62,067 nucleotides of DNA from Catenuloplanes indicus (GTDB lineage Bacteria; Actinomycetota; Actinomycetes; Mycobacteriales; Micromonosporaceae), in assembly GCF_030813715.1 (NCBI RefSeq), contig NZ_JAUSUZ010000002.1, positions 1 to 62,067 on the forward strand, given 5' to 3'. Positions within the stretch are counted from its first letter, which is position 1. The number at the start of each line of letters is the position of its first letter. The notes under the pieces are model-generated. The model was not told where the DNA came from. It saw nothing but the letters and a program-made list of their open reading frames with translations, and made no database searches. The translations under genes and the position numbers were made by a program. Shown in pieces: positions 27,857-36,015 of the stretch.

Positions 27857-28902
27857 TGGCGGTCCCGAATCCGAACCGGCAGCGGATCACCGACCAGGTC
27901 TGGGAGATCTGGGTCCGGTTCGATGCGCTTGAGCCGACCGCTCTCCTGGGCGGGATCTACGCGGCGAAGCCCGGCTACCACAACTACCGGCTGGCCCTAC
28001 CCGGCGGCGACTACTCCGTCGGGGATGTTGCGGCCGATCGGCAGGGGCCGCAGGACAAGGCTGCGGCGATCGACCTGACGATGTCCGCGGCGGCGATGCG
28101 CCTGTACACCGGCCGGCTGGATGTGGCGGCGCGGGCGAGGGATGAGCGGCTGTACATCGACGGGCATCCGATCATCCGGGAGTTCATCGGTACGAAGGAC
28201 AACCGGTCGGTGTACTGCTACGTCCTGGTCGGTGGCCGCCCGCTCGGCGTGGGGGCGGACGCCGGACCGGACCCGGGCCGCGACGCGACGCACCTCTGGC
28301 ATCTCCATATCTCGTTCATCCGCCGTTTCCTGGCTCATCCGCAGCTTGCGCCCCGCGTCATGTCGGTGCTGTCCGGCGAGTCTCTGGCGGCGTGGCGGGC
28401 CCGCACCACAACCACCAGCACAACCTCCGGGGGAGACATGCAGCAGACCGATCGGCTGGCCAACAGGACCGGCAACCCGAACCGGACGGTCGGGAACGTC
28501 CTCGCGGACGTGTCGAACCTCCGCGACTGGCTGATCAGCCGCGCCGGCACGGCGGGCATGGTGACACCGCCCGCGGCCGGGTCGCCGCTGCAGCTGCTGC
28601 TCGCGATGGCGCAGGACTGGGCGGCGGAGTCGAACCGGCAGCGCCTGCGGGACGAGGCGATCCTGGCCGCGGTGAAGGGCCTGACCCCGCAGGAGATCCT
28701 GGCCCGGGTCGACCTGCGCGCCGCGCAGCAGATCGAGGCGCTCCACGCGATGCGCACCCAGATCGCGCAGGAGCTGGCGCCGCTGCTCGTCACCGCGGTC
28801 GGCCAGCACCTCGCCGGTCAGGTCGCCCCGGAGATGCTCGCCGACGCGCAGGAGATGGCGATCCGCAGGGTCCTGGGTTCGCTCGACGGGCCGGCCGCGT
28901 GA
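27856..28902 (+). CDS. endolysin, M15-like peptidase domain
   Basis: A 348-residue protein. The N-terminal 180 residues show an M15/VanY-like peptidase pattern: DYSVGDVAADRQGPQDKAAA followed by IDL, and the zinc-binding end HLWHLHISF. This resembles putative lysins of actinophages cleaving peptidoglycan stem peptides. A Thr-rich linker (TTTTSTTSGG) joins a helical C-terminal region, perhaps for wall binding or oligomerisation. Position between tip genes and membrane proteins fits a lysis cassette. The metal ligands still need alignment to a known M15 enzyme. Confidence 0.65.
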   Translation: MAVPNPNRQRITDQVWEIWVRFDALEPTALLGGIYAAKPGYHNYRLALPGGDYSVGDVAADRQGPQDKAAAIDLTMSAAAMRLYTGRLDVAARARDERLYIDGHPIIREFIGTKDNRSVYCYVLVGGRPLGVGADAGPDPGRDATHLWHLHISFIRRFLAHPQLAPRVMSVLSGESLAAWRARTTTTSTTSGGDMQQTDRLANRTGNPNRTVGNVLADVSNLRDWLISRAGTAGMVTPPAAGSPLQLLLAMAQDWAAESNRQRLRDEAILAAVKGLTPQEILARVDLRAAQQIEALHAMRTQIAQELAPLLVTAVGQHLAGQVAPEMLADAQEMAIRRVLGSLDGPAA

Positions 28903-29357
28903 CGGGCCGCCCGGTGCAGGTCACCTCCGGCCGGCACCCGTTCGAGGCGGCGATCCTGGTCGCGACGGTGTTCGTCGGGGTGGTGCTGGCCGTGACGCGG
29001 GAGGTACCGCGGTCGGCGTCGCAGACGATGCCGCACGGCCTGATCACGGTGTGGATGGTGATGCTGGCCGCCGCAGGCCTGGTTGCCCTGCTGGGGGCGT
29101 GGTGGCGCGGGAGCGTGGAGACCGGGCTGCGGGTGGAGATGGCGGGGATACTGCTCCTCGCGGGCGGGGTGACCATGTACGTGATCGCGGTGTTCACTGT
29201 GTCCGGGATGGCGGCGCTGGTCGCCGGGGGTTTCACGGCGGCGATCGCGTGCGGGGCGTGGGCGCGCGCCGGGCAGATCGGTCTGGATCTGCGCAGGATC
29301 GACCGGGCCGGGCGGGTGGAGGCGGTGCCGCTGCTGGTCGAGGACGGTGACCGGTGA
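28899..29357 (+). CDS. four-helix membrane protein, holin candidate
   Basis: A 152-residue protein with hydrophobic segments near residues 17-32 (ILVATVFVGVVLAV), 47-64, 78-98 and 103-118, and a charged C-terminus (RIDRAGRVEAVPLLVEDGDR). GTG 28899 overlaps the lysin stop. Location right after the lysin makes a holin or antiholin plausible; the sequence itself does not prove it. Confidence 0.55.
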   Translation: MTGRPVQVTSGRHPFEAAILVATVFVGVVLAVTREVPRSASQTMPHGLITVWMVMLAAAGLVALLGAWWRGSVETGLRVEMAGILLLAGGVTMYVIAVFTVSGMAALVAGGFTAAIACGAWARAGQIGLDLRRIDRAGRVEAVPLLVEDGDR

Positions 29358-29743
29358 CGGGCCCGACGGGGTGGGTGCTGATCCTGGTCGCGGCGATCGG
29401 CGGCCTGGGCGGTTTGGGGGCGCTGCTGAACGCAATGTTCTCCCGCCGGAAGTCGAAAGCGGACGCGGCGCAGGTGATCACCGGCACGGCGATGGAGTGG
29501 ATCGCGAAGTTCGAGAAGGCTGCCGAGTCGGCGCAGGAACAGGCTGAGGCGGCGCAGGCGCAGGCGCGTGCCGCCCGCGAGCAGATGCAGGCGGCGCAGG
29601 TCCAGATCGAGCGGGTGACGGCGGAGGCGCGGGCGCTCGCGGCGGAGCTGCAGGCACTGCGGACGGCGATCCTGCGCCCGGACGCGTCCCTGGAGACCCT
29701 GCGTGGGCTGGTGCAACGGCAGTCCGCGAACGGGCGCGGCTGA
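29354..29743 (+). CDS. single-TM coiled-coil lysis protein candidate
   Basis: A 129-residue protein with one N-terminal membrane segment (WVLILVAAIGGLGGLGALL), a basic stop-transfer SRRKSK and a long Gln/Ala coiled coil (AAQAQARAAREQMQAAQVQ). The shape resembles a membrane-anchored coiled-coil lysis accessory or second holin. GTG 29354 overlaps the preceding stop as GTGA. It is the last gene of the virion/lysis run. Confidence 0.5.
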   Translation: MTGPTGWVLILVAAIGGLGGLGALLNAMFSRRKSKADAAQVITGTAMEWIAKFEKAAESAQEQAEAAQAQARAAREQMQAAQVQIERVTAEARALAAELQALRTAILRPDASLETLRGLVQRQSANGRG

Positions 29744-29777
29744 ACGCAGCCGTTTTCGCAGTCTTTGGCAGAGCTAC

Positions 29778-29858
29778 GTGCCACATTGTCAGAGACTGTG
29801 GCACTTACGGACTCTTCTGGCCCTCGATCGGCGTCGGGGTCGACACCTGCGCCGATCG
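29778..29858 (+). terminator. two hairpins ending the virion/lysis operon
   Basis: First stem GTGCCACA/TGTGGCAC (29778-29785 with 29797-29804), second stem CGATCGGCG/CGCCGATCG (29825-29833 with 29850-29858). They follow the last lysis gene and precede an independent small gene, so they look like tandem terminators. The first could also be a binding or crossover site. Confidence 0.55.
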
Positions 29859-30039
29859 CATGCCGGGCGCCCGCCGGACCATAGTCAGGCATGGACGTGC
29901 CGGACGGGTTCTGGGCCACTGTTATCGACCTGACGTGCTGCTCTATGCCGGTCATTCTTGTCGTGCTGCTTATCGTGCTATTCGCCACAGTCAGGCAGGG
30001 GCAGCGCGATGAGTTCCCCCCGTTTCGACGGAGCGGTGG

Positions 30040-30954
30040 TTACCTGCTTCCGGTCGGGGCAGGGGTGAGGTTATCTGGCTCGGTGTGGGCGTGCCAGGCG
30101 GACTCGTATTCGTCCGGGCTGAGGTAGCCGAGTTCCTTCTGGATGCGGCGGGTGTTGTACCAGGTGTCGATATACTCGAAGATCGCGTTCTCGGCCTCAT
30201 CGCGGGTCCGCCACGACGTTCGGTAGACCAGTTCGATCTTCAGCGTCGACCAGAAGTTCTCCATCAGCGCGTTGTCGAACGAGTCACCGACCGACCCCAT
30301 CGACGGCCGGATTCCGTTGTCCTGCAAGCGCTGTGAGAAGCGGAAACTCGTGTAGTTCGATCCTCTGTCGCTGTGATGTATGAGCTGGCCGTCGCGGACG
30401 TCACGCGACCAGATGCCGTACTCGAGGGCGGCCAGGATCAGATCGGTATCGCACCGGTCGGAGGTCTTCCACCCGACGATGCGGCGGGAGAACACGTCGC
30501 GGACGGCGGCCAGCCAGAACACGCCCTCGCCGCACGGGATCCGGGTGGCATCAGCGACCCACAGACGGTTCGGGCCGGTCGCGGTGAACTGGCGGTTGAC
30601 CAGATCCGGCGCCGGCGTGTGCGCGGGATTCTGCTTCGTTGAGCCGCCGCGCCAGCCGCGGCGCAGGAACGCCCCGTGCCAGCCCTGGCCGGCCATCAGT
30701 CGCTCGACACGCTTGCGGCCGACCCGGATGCCGTCACGACGCAGCTGCCGATGAATGCGGTCGGCGCCGTAGGTGAAGCCGGACGCTTCCCAGATCTCAT
30801 AGATGTTGGAGAGCAGCCCGAGGTCGACCAGGTCCCGGTCACAGGGCTGTTTGGCCTGCCTGACCCACTGGTAGTAGGTCGACTCGGCGATGTTGAGAAC
30901 CCGTAGCAGGAGCGCGACCGCGAAGCAGTCACGGTGTTCGTCGATGAACCTCAT
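30040..30954 (-). CDS. IS3-family transposase, OrfB (DDE catalytic part)
   Basis: A 304-residue protein with the IS3 HTH_21 region (GFTYGADRIHRQLRRDG) and an rve-type catalytic core: WVADATRI (D135), HHSDRGSNY (D196) and NALMENFWSTLK (E232). All three acidic residues and the following K are present, so it looks functional. Its ATG overlaps the orfA stop. In this family the active enzyme is usually an OrfAB fusion made by frameshift; here ATGA coupling could instead give a separate OrfB. Confidence 0.95.
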   Translation of the reverse strand: MRFIDEHRDCFAVALLLRVLNIAESTYYQWVRQAKQPCDRDLVDLGLLSNIYEIWEASGFTYGADRIHRQLRRDGIRVGRKRVERLMAGQGWHGAFLRRGWRGGSTKQNPAHTPAPDLVNRQFTATGPNRLWVADATRIPCGEGVFWLAAVRDVFSRRIVGWKTSDRCDTDLILAALEYGIWSRDVRDGQLIHHSDRGSNYTSFRFSQRLQDNGIRPSMGSVGDSFDNALMENFWSTLKIELVYRTSWRTRDEAENAIFEYIDTWYNTRRIQKELGYLSPDEYESAWHAHTEPDNLTPAPTGSR

Positions 30955-31253
30955 GACCGTCGCCGGGCCGGGCCGAGCTCCGATGCGAAATAACTGGACG
31001 CGGCACGCAGGATCTCATTCACCCGGCGCAGCTCAGCGACCTCTTCCCGCAGCCGGCGGCTCTCCTCCGCCATCTCCGTGGTCGGCCGGTCATGACGTTC
31101 GCCCGCGGCCTGCCGGATCCAGTTCCGCAAAGCCTCGTGATGCACGTTCAGTTGCTCGGCCAGCCGCCGGATCGTCGGCTTCGGCTCCGACTCGCGATAC
31201 AAACGCACAGCACGCGCCCTCAGCTCATCGGGGTACTTCTTCGGTGCGGCCAC
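30951..31253 (-). CDS. IS3-family transposase, OrfA (HTH part)
   Basis: A 100-residue protein: an N-terminal HTH (PDELRARAVRLYRES, TIRRLAEQLNVHHEALRNWI) and a leucine-zipper-like helix (SRRLREEVAELRRVNEILRA). It binds the IS ends and pairs with OrfB. The start lies just inside the right inverted repeat. Full length for the family. Confidence 0.93.
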   Translation of the reverse strand: MAAPKKYPDELRARAVRLYRESEPKPTIRRLAEQLNVHHEALRNWIRQAAGERHDRPTTEMAEESRRLREEVAELRRVNEILRAASSYFASELGPARRRS

Positions 31254-31504
31254 AGAACTTCCTCCCCATGATCAGTCGATCATGCTTGAGAAGCTCCGCC
31301 AAACCGGGGGGAACTCACGATGCCGCATTGCGCGAGGAGGCGGCAACCGGGGTGTGCGCCGCTTGCGGTGGGAACCGGCAGGTGCAGGTCGAATGGGAGC
31401 GGTGGACGGAGTCGCTGGGCTACGTCGGCCGGAACCGTTGGGAGCCATGCCGCCGATGCAACGGTTGGGGGACGGTGGCGCGCTGGAACCAGGGCCCGCC
31501 CTAC

Positions 31505-31870
31505 TCACCCCGTTGACCTCCACGCGTCGTTGTGGCCGGGCCCGAAGTAGGGCTTGTCGTCGACGATCGAGTGCGGCGGCCAGATCTGCACGTCGTCGCA
31601 TTCAGCGCACTGCCACGACCTGTGCCCGCCGTTGGGGTTGCACAGGCACGCGGTCCAGCCGAGTAGCACCCGCCCGGGCCGGAGCGGGTGCTTTTCTATG
31701 CCCGCGCACCGTTCTGGCGCCGGTTCCCGGTAGACGAGTTTCGCGCCGTCGTTGACGGCTTGCAGGACCGCGATGCCGCAGGCCGGGCAGGCGGGGACGA
31801 CACCACCGCGGTGCGGGGTGACCGCGCCGTGGGTGTTGCACCACCACTGACCTGCCCTCACCCCACTCAT
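31505..31870 (-). CDS. zinc-ribbon-like small phage protein
   Basis: A 121-residue protein with a Cys/His-rich pattern: WCNTHGAVTPH, CPACG, RCAG, a KHPLRPGRVLLGWTACLC block and WQCAECDDVQIWPPH. Probably binds two zincs. Similar short proteins occur in actinobacterial phages, function unknown. It converges with the split gene, overlapping its 3' end by 12 bp. ATG 31870 preferred over an in-frame GTG two codons earlier; only about 30 bp separate it from the divergent holin-like gene. Confidence 0.6.
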   Translation of the reverse strand: MSGVRAGQWWCNTHGAVTPHRGGVVPACPACGIAVLQAVNDGAKLVYREPAPERCAGIEKHPLRPGRVLLGWTACLCNPNGGHRSWQCAECDDVQIWPPHSIVDDKPYFGPGHNDAWRSTG

Positions 31871-31899
31871 GATCACGACTTTACGCCTGGAGGCAACCC

Positions 31900-32256
31900 A
31901 TGACCGACCTGCCCATCTACGGTTTCCGCCCCGACCTCGGCGGGCTCCTCGGCCTCGCCGTCACCGTCCTGCTGCCGCTCGCCGTCGGCCTCGTCACCAC
32001 CCGCACCACCAGCGCGGGGATCAAGGCGGTGCTGCTGCTCGGCCTCGCCGCCGTCAAGTCCGTGCTCGAGGCGTGGCTGCAGGCCGTGAACACCGGCGTG
32101 AGCTTCGAAGCGGTCCCGGTCGTCTACGCCACCGCGGTCAGCTTCGGCATCGCCGTCGCCGCACACTTAGGGCTGTTCAAGCCGGCCGGGCTCGCCGCCG
32201 CGGCGCAGCAGGTCGGCGCCCGGGACCGACGCCCGCAGCCGGCTCCTCTGGACTAG
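31900..32256 (+). CDS. holin-like membrane protein
   Basis: A 118-residue protein starting LPIYGFRPDLGGLLGLAV, with three hydrophobic helices (about 14-33, 40-57, 70-92) and a charged Gln/Arg/Pro tail. Length and topology suit an actinophage holin. ATG 31900 follows GGAGGCAACCC. It is separated from the lysin by the IS-split gene, so the lysis set may once have been contiguous. It is the third holin candidate in the element. Confidence 0.6.
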   Translation: MTDLPIYGFRPDLGGLLGLAVTVLLPLAVGLVTTRTTSAGIKAVLLLGLAAVKSVLEAWLQAVNTGVSFEAVPVVYATAVSFGIAVAAHLGLFKPAGLAAAAQQVGARDRRPQPAPLD

Positions 32257-32257
32257 G

Positions 32258-32419
32258 TCACGCGCCGGGCTCGTTGCCCATCCTGGGTTCGCCCCGCTCT
32301 TGCCCTTCGGGGTGGGGGCGGGGCGTTTCGTCGTGCCCGGGCGCGGTCGGCCGGACCGGTATCGCGTGCGGGGCGATCACCCACCATGCGAGCTCGTCAC
32401 GGTCGGGGCGGTCAGGCAC
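32258..32419 (-). CDS. very small unknown protein
   Basis: A 53-codon ORF whose GTG overlaps the end of the upstream minus-strand gene, in the coupling style of the rest of the element. It contains ELAWWVIAPHAIPVRP and a Pro/Glu-rich tail. No family recognised; the main support is gene-like spacing and filling of the gap to the holin-like gene. Confidence 0.35.
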   Translation of the reverse strand: MPDRPDRDELAWWVIAPHAIPVRPTAPGHDETPRPHPEGQERGEPRMGNEPGA

Positions 32420-32699
32420 GGCCGGCCTCGACCAGGGCGCGGATTCCGTCGGCGAGCGTGGCACCGCCGTCGAGGTCGATGTGCGTGGAGATGCCGCCGG
32501 CGCCGCGGGGGCCGATGCCGAGGAACAGCATGGTGCGGGTGCCGTGCGCGGGCCTCACGAGCTGGGCGGATACTTGCGCGCCGCGGGGGCTGGTCACGGT
32601 GGTGACCGCGGACCGGTGCGCGGCCCACGACGCCGGCCGGTTGGGTATTCGTTTATGGGCGGTGCACTGGTTTGGGTCGCACCAGGCCGGTTCATCCAA
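32412..32699 (-). CDS. DUF6907-like small protein
   Basis: A 95-residue protein with PAWCDPNQCTAHKR, RSAVTTVTSP and the C-terminal helix GATLADGIRALVEAG, the layout of small DUF6907-type proteins of actinobacteria: a Cys/His head, a beta middle and a helix. I chose TTG 32699 because GGGAGG lies six bases upstream and the protein aligns from there; longer starts to 32867 exist but read poorly. Related proteins occur at 47275, 47660 and 48461. Confidence 0.5.
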   Translation of the reverse strand: MDEPAWCDPNQCTAHKRIPNRPASWAAHRSAVTTVTSPRGAQVSAQLVRPAHGTRTMLFLGIGPRGAGGISTHIDLDGGATLADGIRALVEAGRA

Positions 32700-32905
32700 G
32701 GCTGCCTCCCGTGGTGGGCGGGCGCGCGGCGGGGGGACCTGTCCCTGGTGGGGGAGGGAACGGGGTGCCGCGCACCCGGCGAGTTCACGGTACGAGATTG
32801 GGGTGTCCCAATTTCGATCCGACACGCGTACGACCGTCGATCGGCTGGGTCGATATCCGCCGATCATCTGACGGCCGGGCGGGAGTCAGGAGCCCGCACG
32901 AGACG

Positions 32906-32946
32906 GTGCGAGCCCGGCCGGAGGCGGTTCCGGGCCGGGCTCGCAC
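32906..32946 (-). terminator. strong hairpin downstream of the 32963 gene
   Basis: A 14-bp perfect stem GTGCGAGCCCGGCC/GGCCGGGCTCGCAC with a 13-base loop, just past the stop of the minus-strand gene ending at 32963. No T run follows. It likely ends the minus-strand transfer operon transcript. Confidence 0.6.
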
Positions 32947-32962
32947 GCGCAGCCGACACAGT

Positions 32963-33205
32963 CTAGGTAAACCGGTTGGCAACCTCGCGGATCGCGTTCT
33001 GCAGCCCAATGATCGAGGTCTGCGTGCTCTGATCCTCAATGCCGATCGCGACGCGCGTGACCTCGTCCCGTAGCGCATACACGGCGTCGGTCAGAGCGAG
33101 CGTCGCGAACACCTGCGCGCGGGCCAGCCGACGCTCAGTGGTGTCGTCCTGGATGCCCTTGCTGTTGGCGATGTTCCCGGCGACGTCGTAGTACGAGTTG
33201 GCCAT
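32963..33205 (-). CDS. small helical unknown protein
   Basis: An 80-residue protein: NSYYDVAGNIANSKGIQDDT, a long amphipathic helix (ARAQVFATLALTDAVYALRD) and a hydrophilic end with IGLQNAIREVANRF. No family recognised. It is the last gene of the leftward transfer block, 67 bp after the GIY-YIG gene. Confidence 0.55.
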   Translation of the reverse strand: MANSYYDVAGNIANSKGIQDDTTERRLARAQVFATLALTDAVYALRDEVTRVAIGIEDQSTQTSIIGLQNAIREVANRFT

Positions 33206-33272
33206 ACGCGCACAGTACCGTCGTCGATACGCTGCCGTCCGCCCCTGACCGAGGGACGGCGCCACAGCGCCA

Positions 33273-33911
33273 TCAGCGCCTCCGGTGCCACCACGCCGGC
33301 ACCACGAACCGCCCCCACATCGCGGACGCGACCGCGATCGCCAACCAGCCGGCCACGTTCTCCGGAATACCGGCCCACGAGGCTGCGCCCATCCCGGCGA
33401 CGAACATCCCCACCCATGCCGCTGCGACCACACCCAGCGGGATCGGTCGCCGGACCGGCCGTCGGGTCATGCCAAGCTGGGCGGGCGTCGGGATCTCCTG
33501 GCGCTTCCCCGGCCGCGGCCTGTCCTTCGGTGGTGCAACCCAGCGCGGCCGGCCAGCCGCATCGTCGCGGAGGTGGCGAGCAGCAACGGCCTCCCACGGT
33601 GGGATCCGGTCCGGGTTCGCCTCATTCCCGGCGATGTTGAACAGTGGGCGGAGCCGCTGAATCGCCGCGACTTCCCGGCGATCCAGCTCACCGTCGGACC
33701 ACACGCCCTCCTCGAGGACGAACGCCCCGCCGTCGATGATGTCGGCCCAAGACTGGTCGGTGCGGTGCTGGGCCTCGCGGGCCCGCAGTAGCTGCCGGGT
33801 CTGCCCGACATAGCCGAGGTAGACGATCCCGGTCTGCGGGTCGCGGACGTTGAACCCGTATACGATCCCGCGGCGCGGGCCGGTGCGCGGCCCAGTAGCG
33901 GCGTGGGTCAC
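33273..33911 (-). CDS. membrane-anchored GIY-YIG nuclease-like protein
   Basis: A 212-residue protein. Residues 14-95 carry a GIY-YIG pattern: RGIVYGF, then GYVGQTRQLL, REAQH, an acidic EVAAIQRL (E80) and PLFN (N92). After a Pro/Arg-rich linker come two hydrophobic helices (about 158-180 and 187-205), placing the nuclease at the membrane. GTG 33911 overlaps the translocase stop as GTGA, so the two are translated together. A role in nicking, processing or destroying DNA at the transfer pore is plausible but unproven. Confidence 0.7.
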   Translation of the reverse strand: MTHAATGPRTGPRRGIVYGFNVRDPQTGIVYLGYVGQTRQLLRAREAQHRTDQSWADIIDGGAFVLEEGVWSDGELDRREVAAIQRLRPLFNIAGNEANPDRIPPWEAVAARHLRDDAAGRPRWVAPPKDRPRPGKRQEIPTPAQLGMTRRPVRRPIPLGVVAAAWVGMFVAGMGAASWAGIPENVAGWLAIAVASAMWGRFVVPAWWHRRR

Positions 33912-35956
33912 GCCGCAACCTGCCCGTCGTTGATCAGTAGGTAGGCGCCGCGGCCGTCCTTGCGGACCCGAACCATGTCGATCAGCTCGCGCAGCAGGTT
34001 GTACACCTGCCGCTCCCCGTAGCCGGTCGCGTCCTGTATCGCCTTCGGGGACTGGCAGCCGGCCCGCATGGCGTCGAGAACCTTCCGGTGCCCGTCGTGC
34101 AGTTCCTTCACCGGCTTGGCCGAGGGTGCCACCGCGAACTTCGCCGGGTCCGTCGGATCCCACACGGGGAACGTGAGGATGCCGAAGTCGGCAGCGGACG
34201 GGCCGTCGCCGCCCGCGGGAACAACCTTGCGCAGCTGCGTTCCCTGCGGGTTGGCCTGCCCTCGGCGTCGGGCCTCCACCCGCCGCCGCCGCTCCTCGAT
34301 CGCCTGCGCGGCCAGCTCGTGTCGGCGCAGATACTCGTCGCCGTACGCGTTGGCGGCGCCAACGTCAAGCGACCGCCAGTTGATCTGGTGCGGCCAGGTG
34401 TCGCGCTGGGCGTCGGTAAGAAAGTAGCCGCGGAACGGCGCCGACCGTGCGCCTTCCTCCGGGTCGACGACCCACGCGTAGCCGGGCATCTTCGGGAACG
34501 TCTTCGGATTGATGTCGATGCCGAACACCTGCTTCGCGTTCGGGTCCTTCGACCGCAGGCAGATGCCGTTGCCGACGAGGAGGTTGGAGCGAATCCGCTC
34601 CGCGTTGGGGGTCTGCGCACCGCCGAACGCGTCCAGGGTCGTCTGCTGAGACGCCAGGATCAGCGCCACACCGACCTTGCCGCCCTCCGCGGCGATCGTC
34701 CCGGCCGCGTACTGGCACTGCTCCCAGTACAGGGGGTTCGCGAGCTTCGAGAAGATCTTCTGGCATTCGTCGAGGACGCCGAGCAGGCCTGGACGGTCCG
34801 GGGTCGGCTGGAACTCGTGCATGTCATCGACGACGTTCTCGTCTTGGCGCAGTTCGACGATGAGCAGCATGCCCATCAGTTGGGCGTGGATGTGCTCGAA
34901 CGTGCCGGCGAAGTGGTCGGCGTGGTTCTTCAGCAGCGGCGAACTCGCACCGCCCTGGCCGTCGCCGAACCAGACGACGGTCGGGTGAGTCTCGGCGTTT
35001 GCCAGCGCCATCGCGACGCCCTCGATCATGCGGGACTTCCCGGCGTTCGTGCCTCCGCCGAGGAAGCCACCCATCAGCCGGGCGCCGGTGTACGCCTTCC
35101 ACTGGGCGACGCCCTCGCCGTCGATGAACGGGCCGAGGGACACACAGCCGGTGGCCGGGTCGAAGGTCATGTCGAGGCCGGGGTGTTCGACGCTGTCCCG
35201 GACGGGGGAGCGGGTGACGATGGTGATCTGCAGGCAGGACGCGTCACGGTCGGGGTTTGGGTGTTCCTCGATGACGAGCTGGTCGTTCTTCTTCAGCCGC
35301 AGACCGGTGCGGAGGTTATCCATCTGCGCCTGCACGGTGCCCATGCTCATCTTGCCGGGCACGAGATGCAGGTCGTAGCGGGTGCCGGCGTCGATAGTGC
35401 GCATGTTGGCGAGGCGGGTGCCGGCGAGAACGCAGCCGGGCCCGCCGAGGTGCTCGGCCCACAGGCTTGCGTACTGGTCGGGGCGCGGCGCAGCTGGCGC
35501 TGCGGGCGCGGCGACGGCGGTGTTGGGGATGCGCTTCAGCCGCCACCAGTGGGCGGCGAGCGCGAATCCGACGAGGACGAGCGGGAGAACAGTGTCGGTG
35601 GTGACGCCGGTGGCGGTGACAAGCGGCAGCCAGCCGGCGATGACCGCGAACGCGGCGATGGCGCGGCGGCGCATCTTCTTGTCGGCCACACGGCGGCGGG
35701 TGAAGGTGGCGGCGACGATGGAGATGACGACGCAGGTGGCTGCGGTCCCGGCGAGGATCTCGGCGCGGTCGGGGGACGCGGACGCTGCGGCGTGCAGGGC
35801 GGTGCCGGCGAGGACGAGAACGCCGAGGGCGGCGTGCGGGGCGGCCTGGTCGCGGAGGGGGTGTCCGTGGACGGCGCGGCCGGCGGCGCGGGCCTGCTCG
35901 GCGCGGGCGCGAAGGATATCGGCTCGGCTGGCCGGGGCAGTTTTGGTGTCGGTCAC
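33908..35956 (-). CDS. FtsK/SpoIIIE-type DNA translocase (TraB/TraSA-like)
   Basis: A 682-residue protein. Four hydrophobic segments lie between residues 40 and 140. The motor has Walker A GGGTNAGKS (K307), Walker B LLGVLDECQK (D396) and a following SQQTT sensor. The C-terminal 60 residues form a winged helix (MRAGCQSPKAIQDATGYGERQ). This is the layout of actinomycete conjugal TraB proteins, which form a hexameric pore moving double-stranded DNA between cells. GTG 35956 has AAGGAGGTAGCC directly upstream. It overlaps the GIY-YIG gene and is the key evidence for a conjugation function. Confidence 0.85.
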   Translation of the reverse strand: MTDTKTAPASRADILRARAEQARAAGRAVHGHPLRDQAAPHAALGVLVLAGTALHAAASASPDRAEILAGTAATCVVISIVAATFTRRRVADKKMRRRAIAAFAVIAGWLPLVTATGVTTDTVLPLVLVGFALAAHWWRLKRIPNTAVAAPAAPAAPRPDQYASLWAEHLGGPGCVLAGTRLANMRTIDAGTRYDLHLVPGKMSMGTVQAQMDNLRTGLRLKKNDQLVIEEHPNPDRDASCLQITIVTRSPVRDSVEHPGLDMTFDPATGCVSLGPFIDGEGVAQWKAYTGARLMGGFLGGGTNAGKSRMIEGVAMALANAETHPTVVWFGDGQGGASSPLLKNHADHFAGTFEHIHAQLMGMLLIVELRQDENVVDDMHEFQPTPDRPGLLGVLDECQKIFSKLANPLYWEQCQYAAGTIAAEGGKVGVALILASQQTTLDAFGGAQTPNAERIRSNLLVGNGICLRSKDPNAKQVFGIDINPKTFPKMPGYAWVVDPEEGARSAPFRGYFLTDAQRDTWPHQINWRSLDVGAANAYGDEYLRRHELAAQAIEERRRRVEARRRGQANPQGTQLRKVVPAGGDGPSAADFGILTFPVWDPTDPAKFAVAPSAKPVKELHDGHRKVLDAMRAGCQSPKAIQDATGYGERQVYNLLRELIDMVRVRKDGRGAYLLINDGQVAA

Positions 35957-36015
35957 GGCTACCTCCTTCGGGGGTGGTGCCCGGCCGGTGGTGGACCGGC
36001 CGGGCAGGGGATGGG

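Larger units (their letters stand above)
30010..31317 (-). mobile_element. IS3-family insertion sequence, 1308 bp
   Basis: Terminal inverted repeats of 25 bp match at 22 positions: 30010-30034 and 31293-31317, both starting TGAGTTCCCCCCG inward. A 3-bp direct repeat CGA flanks it (30007-30009 and 31318-31320). It carries orfA and orfB on the minus strand overlapping by ATGA. Length, two overlapping ORFs, DDE transposase and 3-bp duplication are all IS3-like. Intact ORFs and perfect duplication suggest recent, possibly still active, transposition. Confidence 0.95.
29891..31516 (+). pseudogene. small membrane/zinc-ribbon gene split by the IS3 element
   Basis: The 5' part (29891-30009) encodes a short N-terminus and one membrane helix (MPVILVVLLIVLFATV). 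The 3' part (31321-31516) encodes CAACGGNRQV and CRRCNGWGTVA, a CxxC/CxxC zinc ribbon. Removing the IS and one copy of the CGA target duplication joins the two halves in frame as 105 codons ending TGA. The gene was therefore intact until a recent insertion. The intact product would be a 104-residue membrane-anchored zinc protein of unknown role. Confidence 0.85.

Noticed and set aside
29778-29804. Phage attachment site (attP) candidate
   Set aside because: The inverted repeat sits between lysis and accessory genes, but no integrase is nearby and no second copy was seen in the window; a terminator is the simpler reading.
30040-31253. Phage integrase in place of the missing one
   Set aside because: The DDE motifs, terminal inverted repeats and target duplication identify an IS3 transposase, not an integrase.
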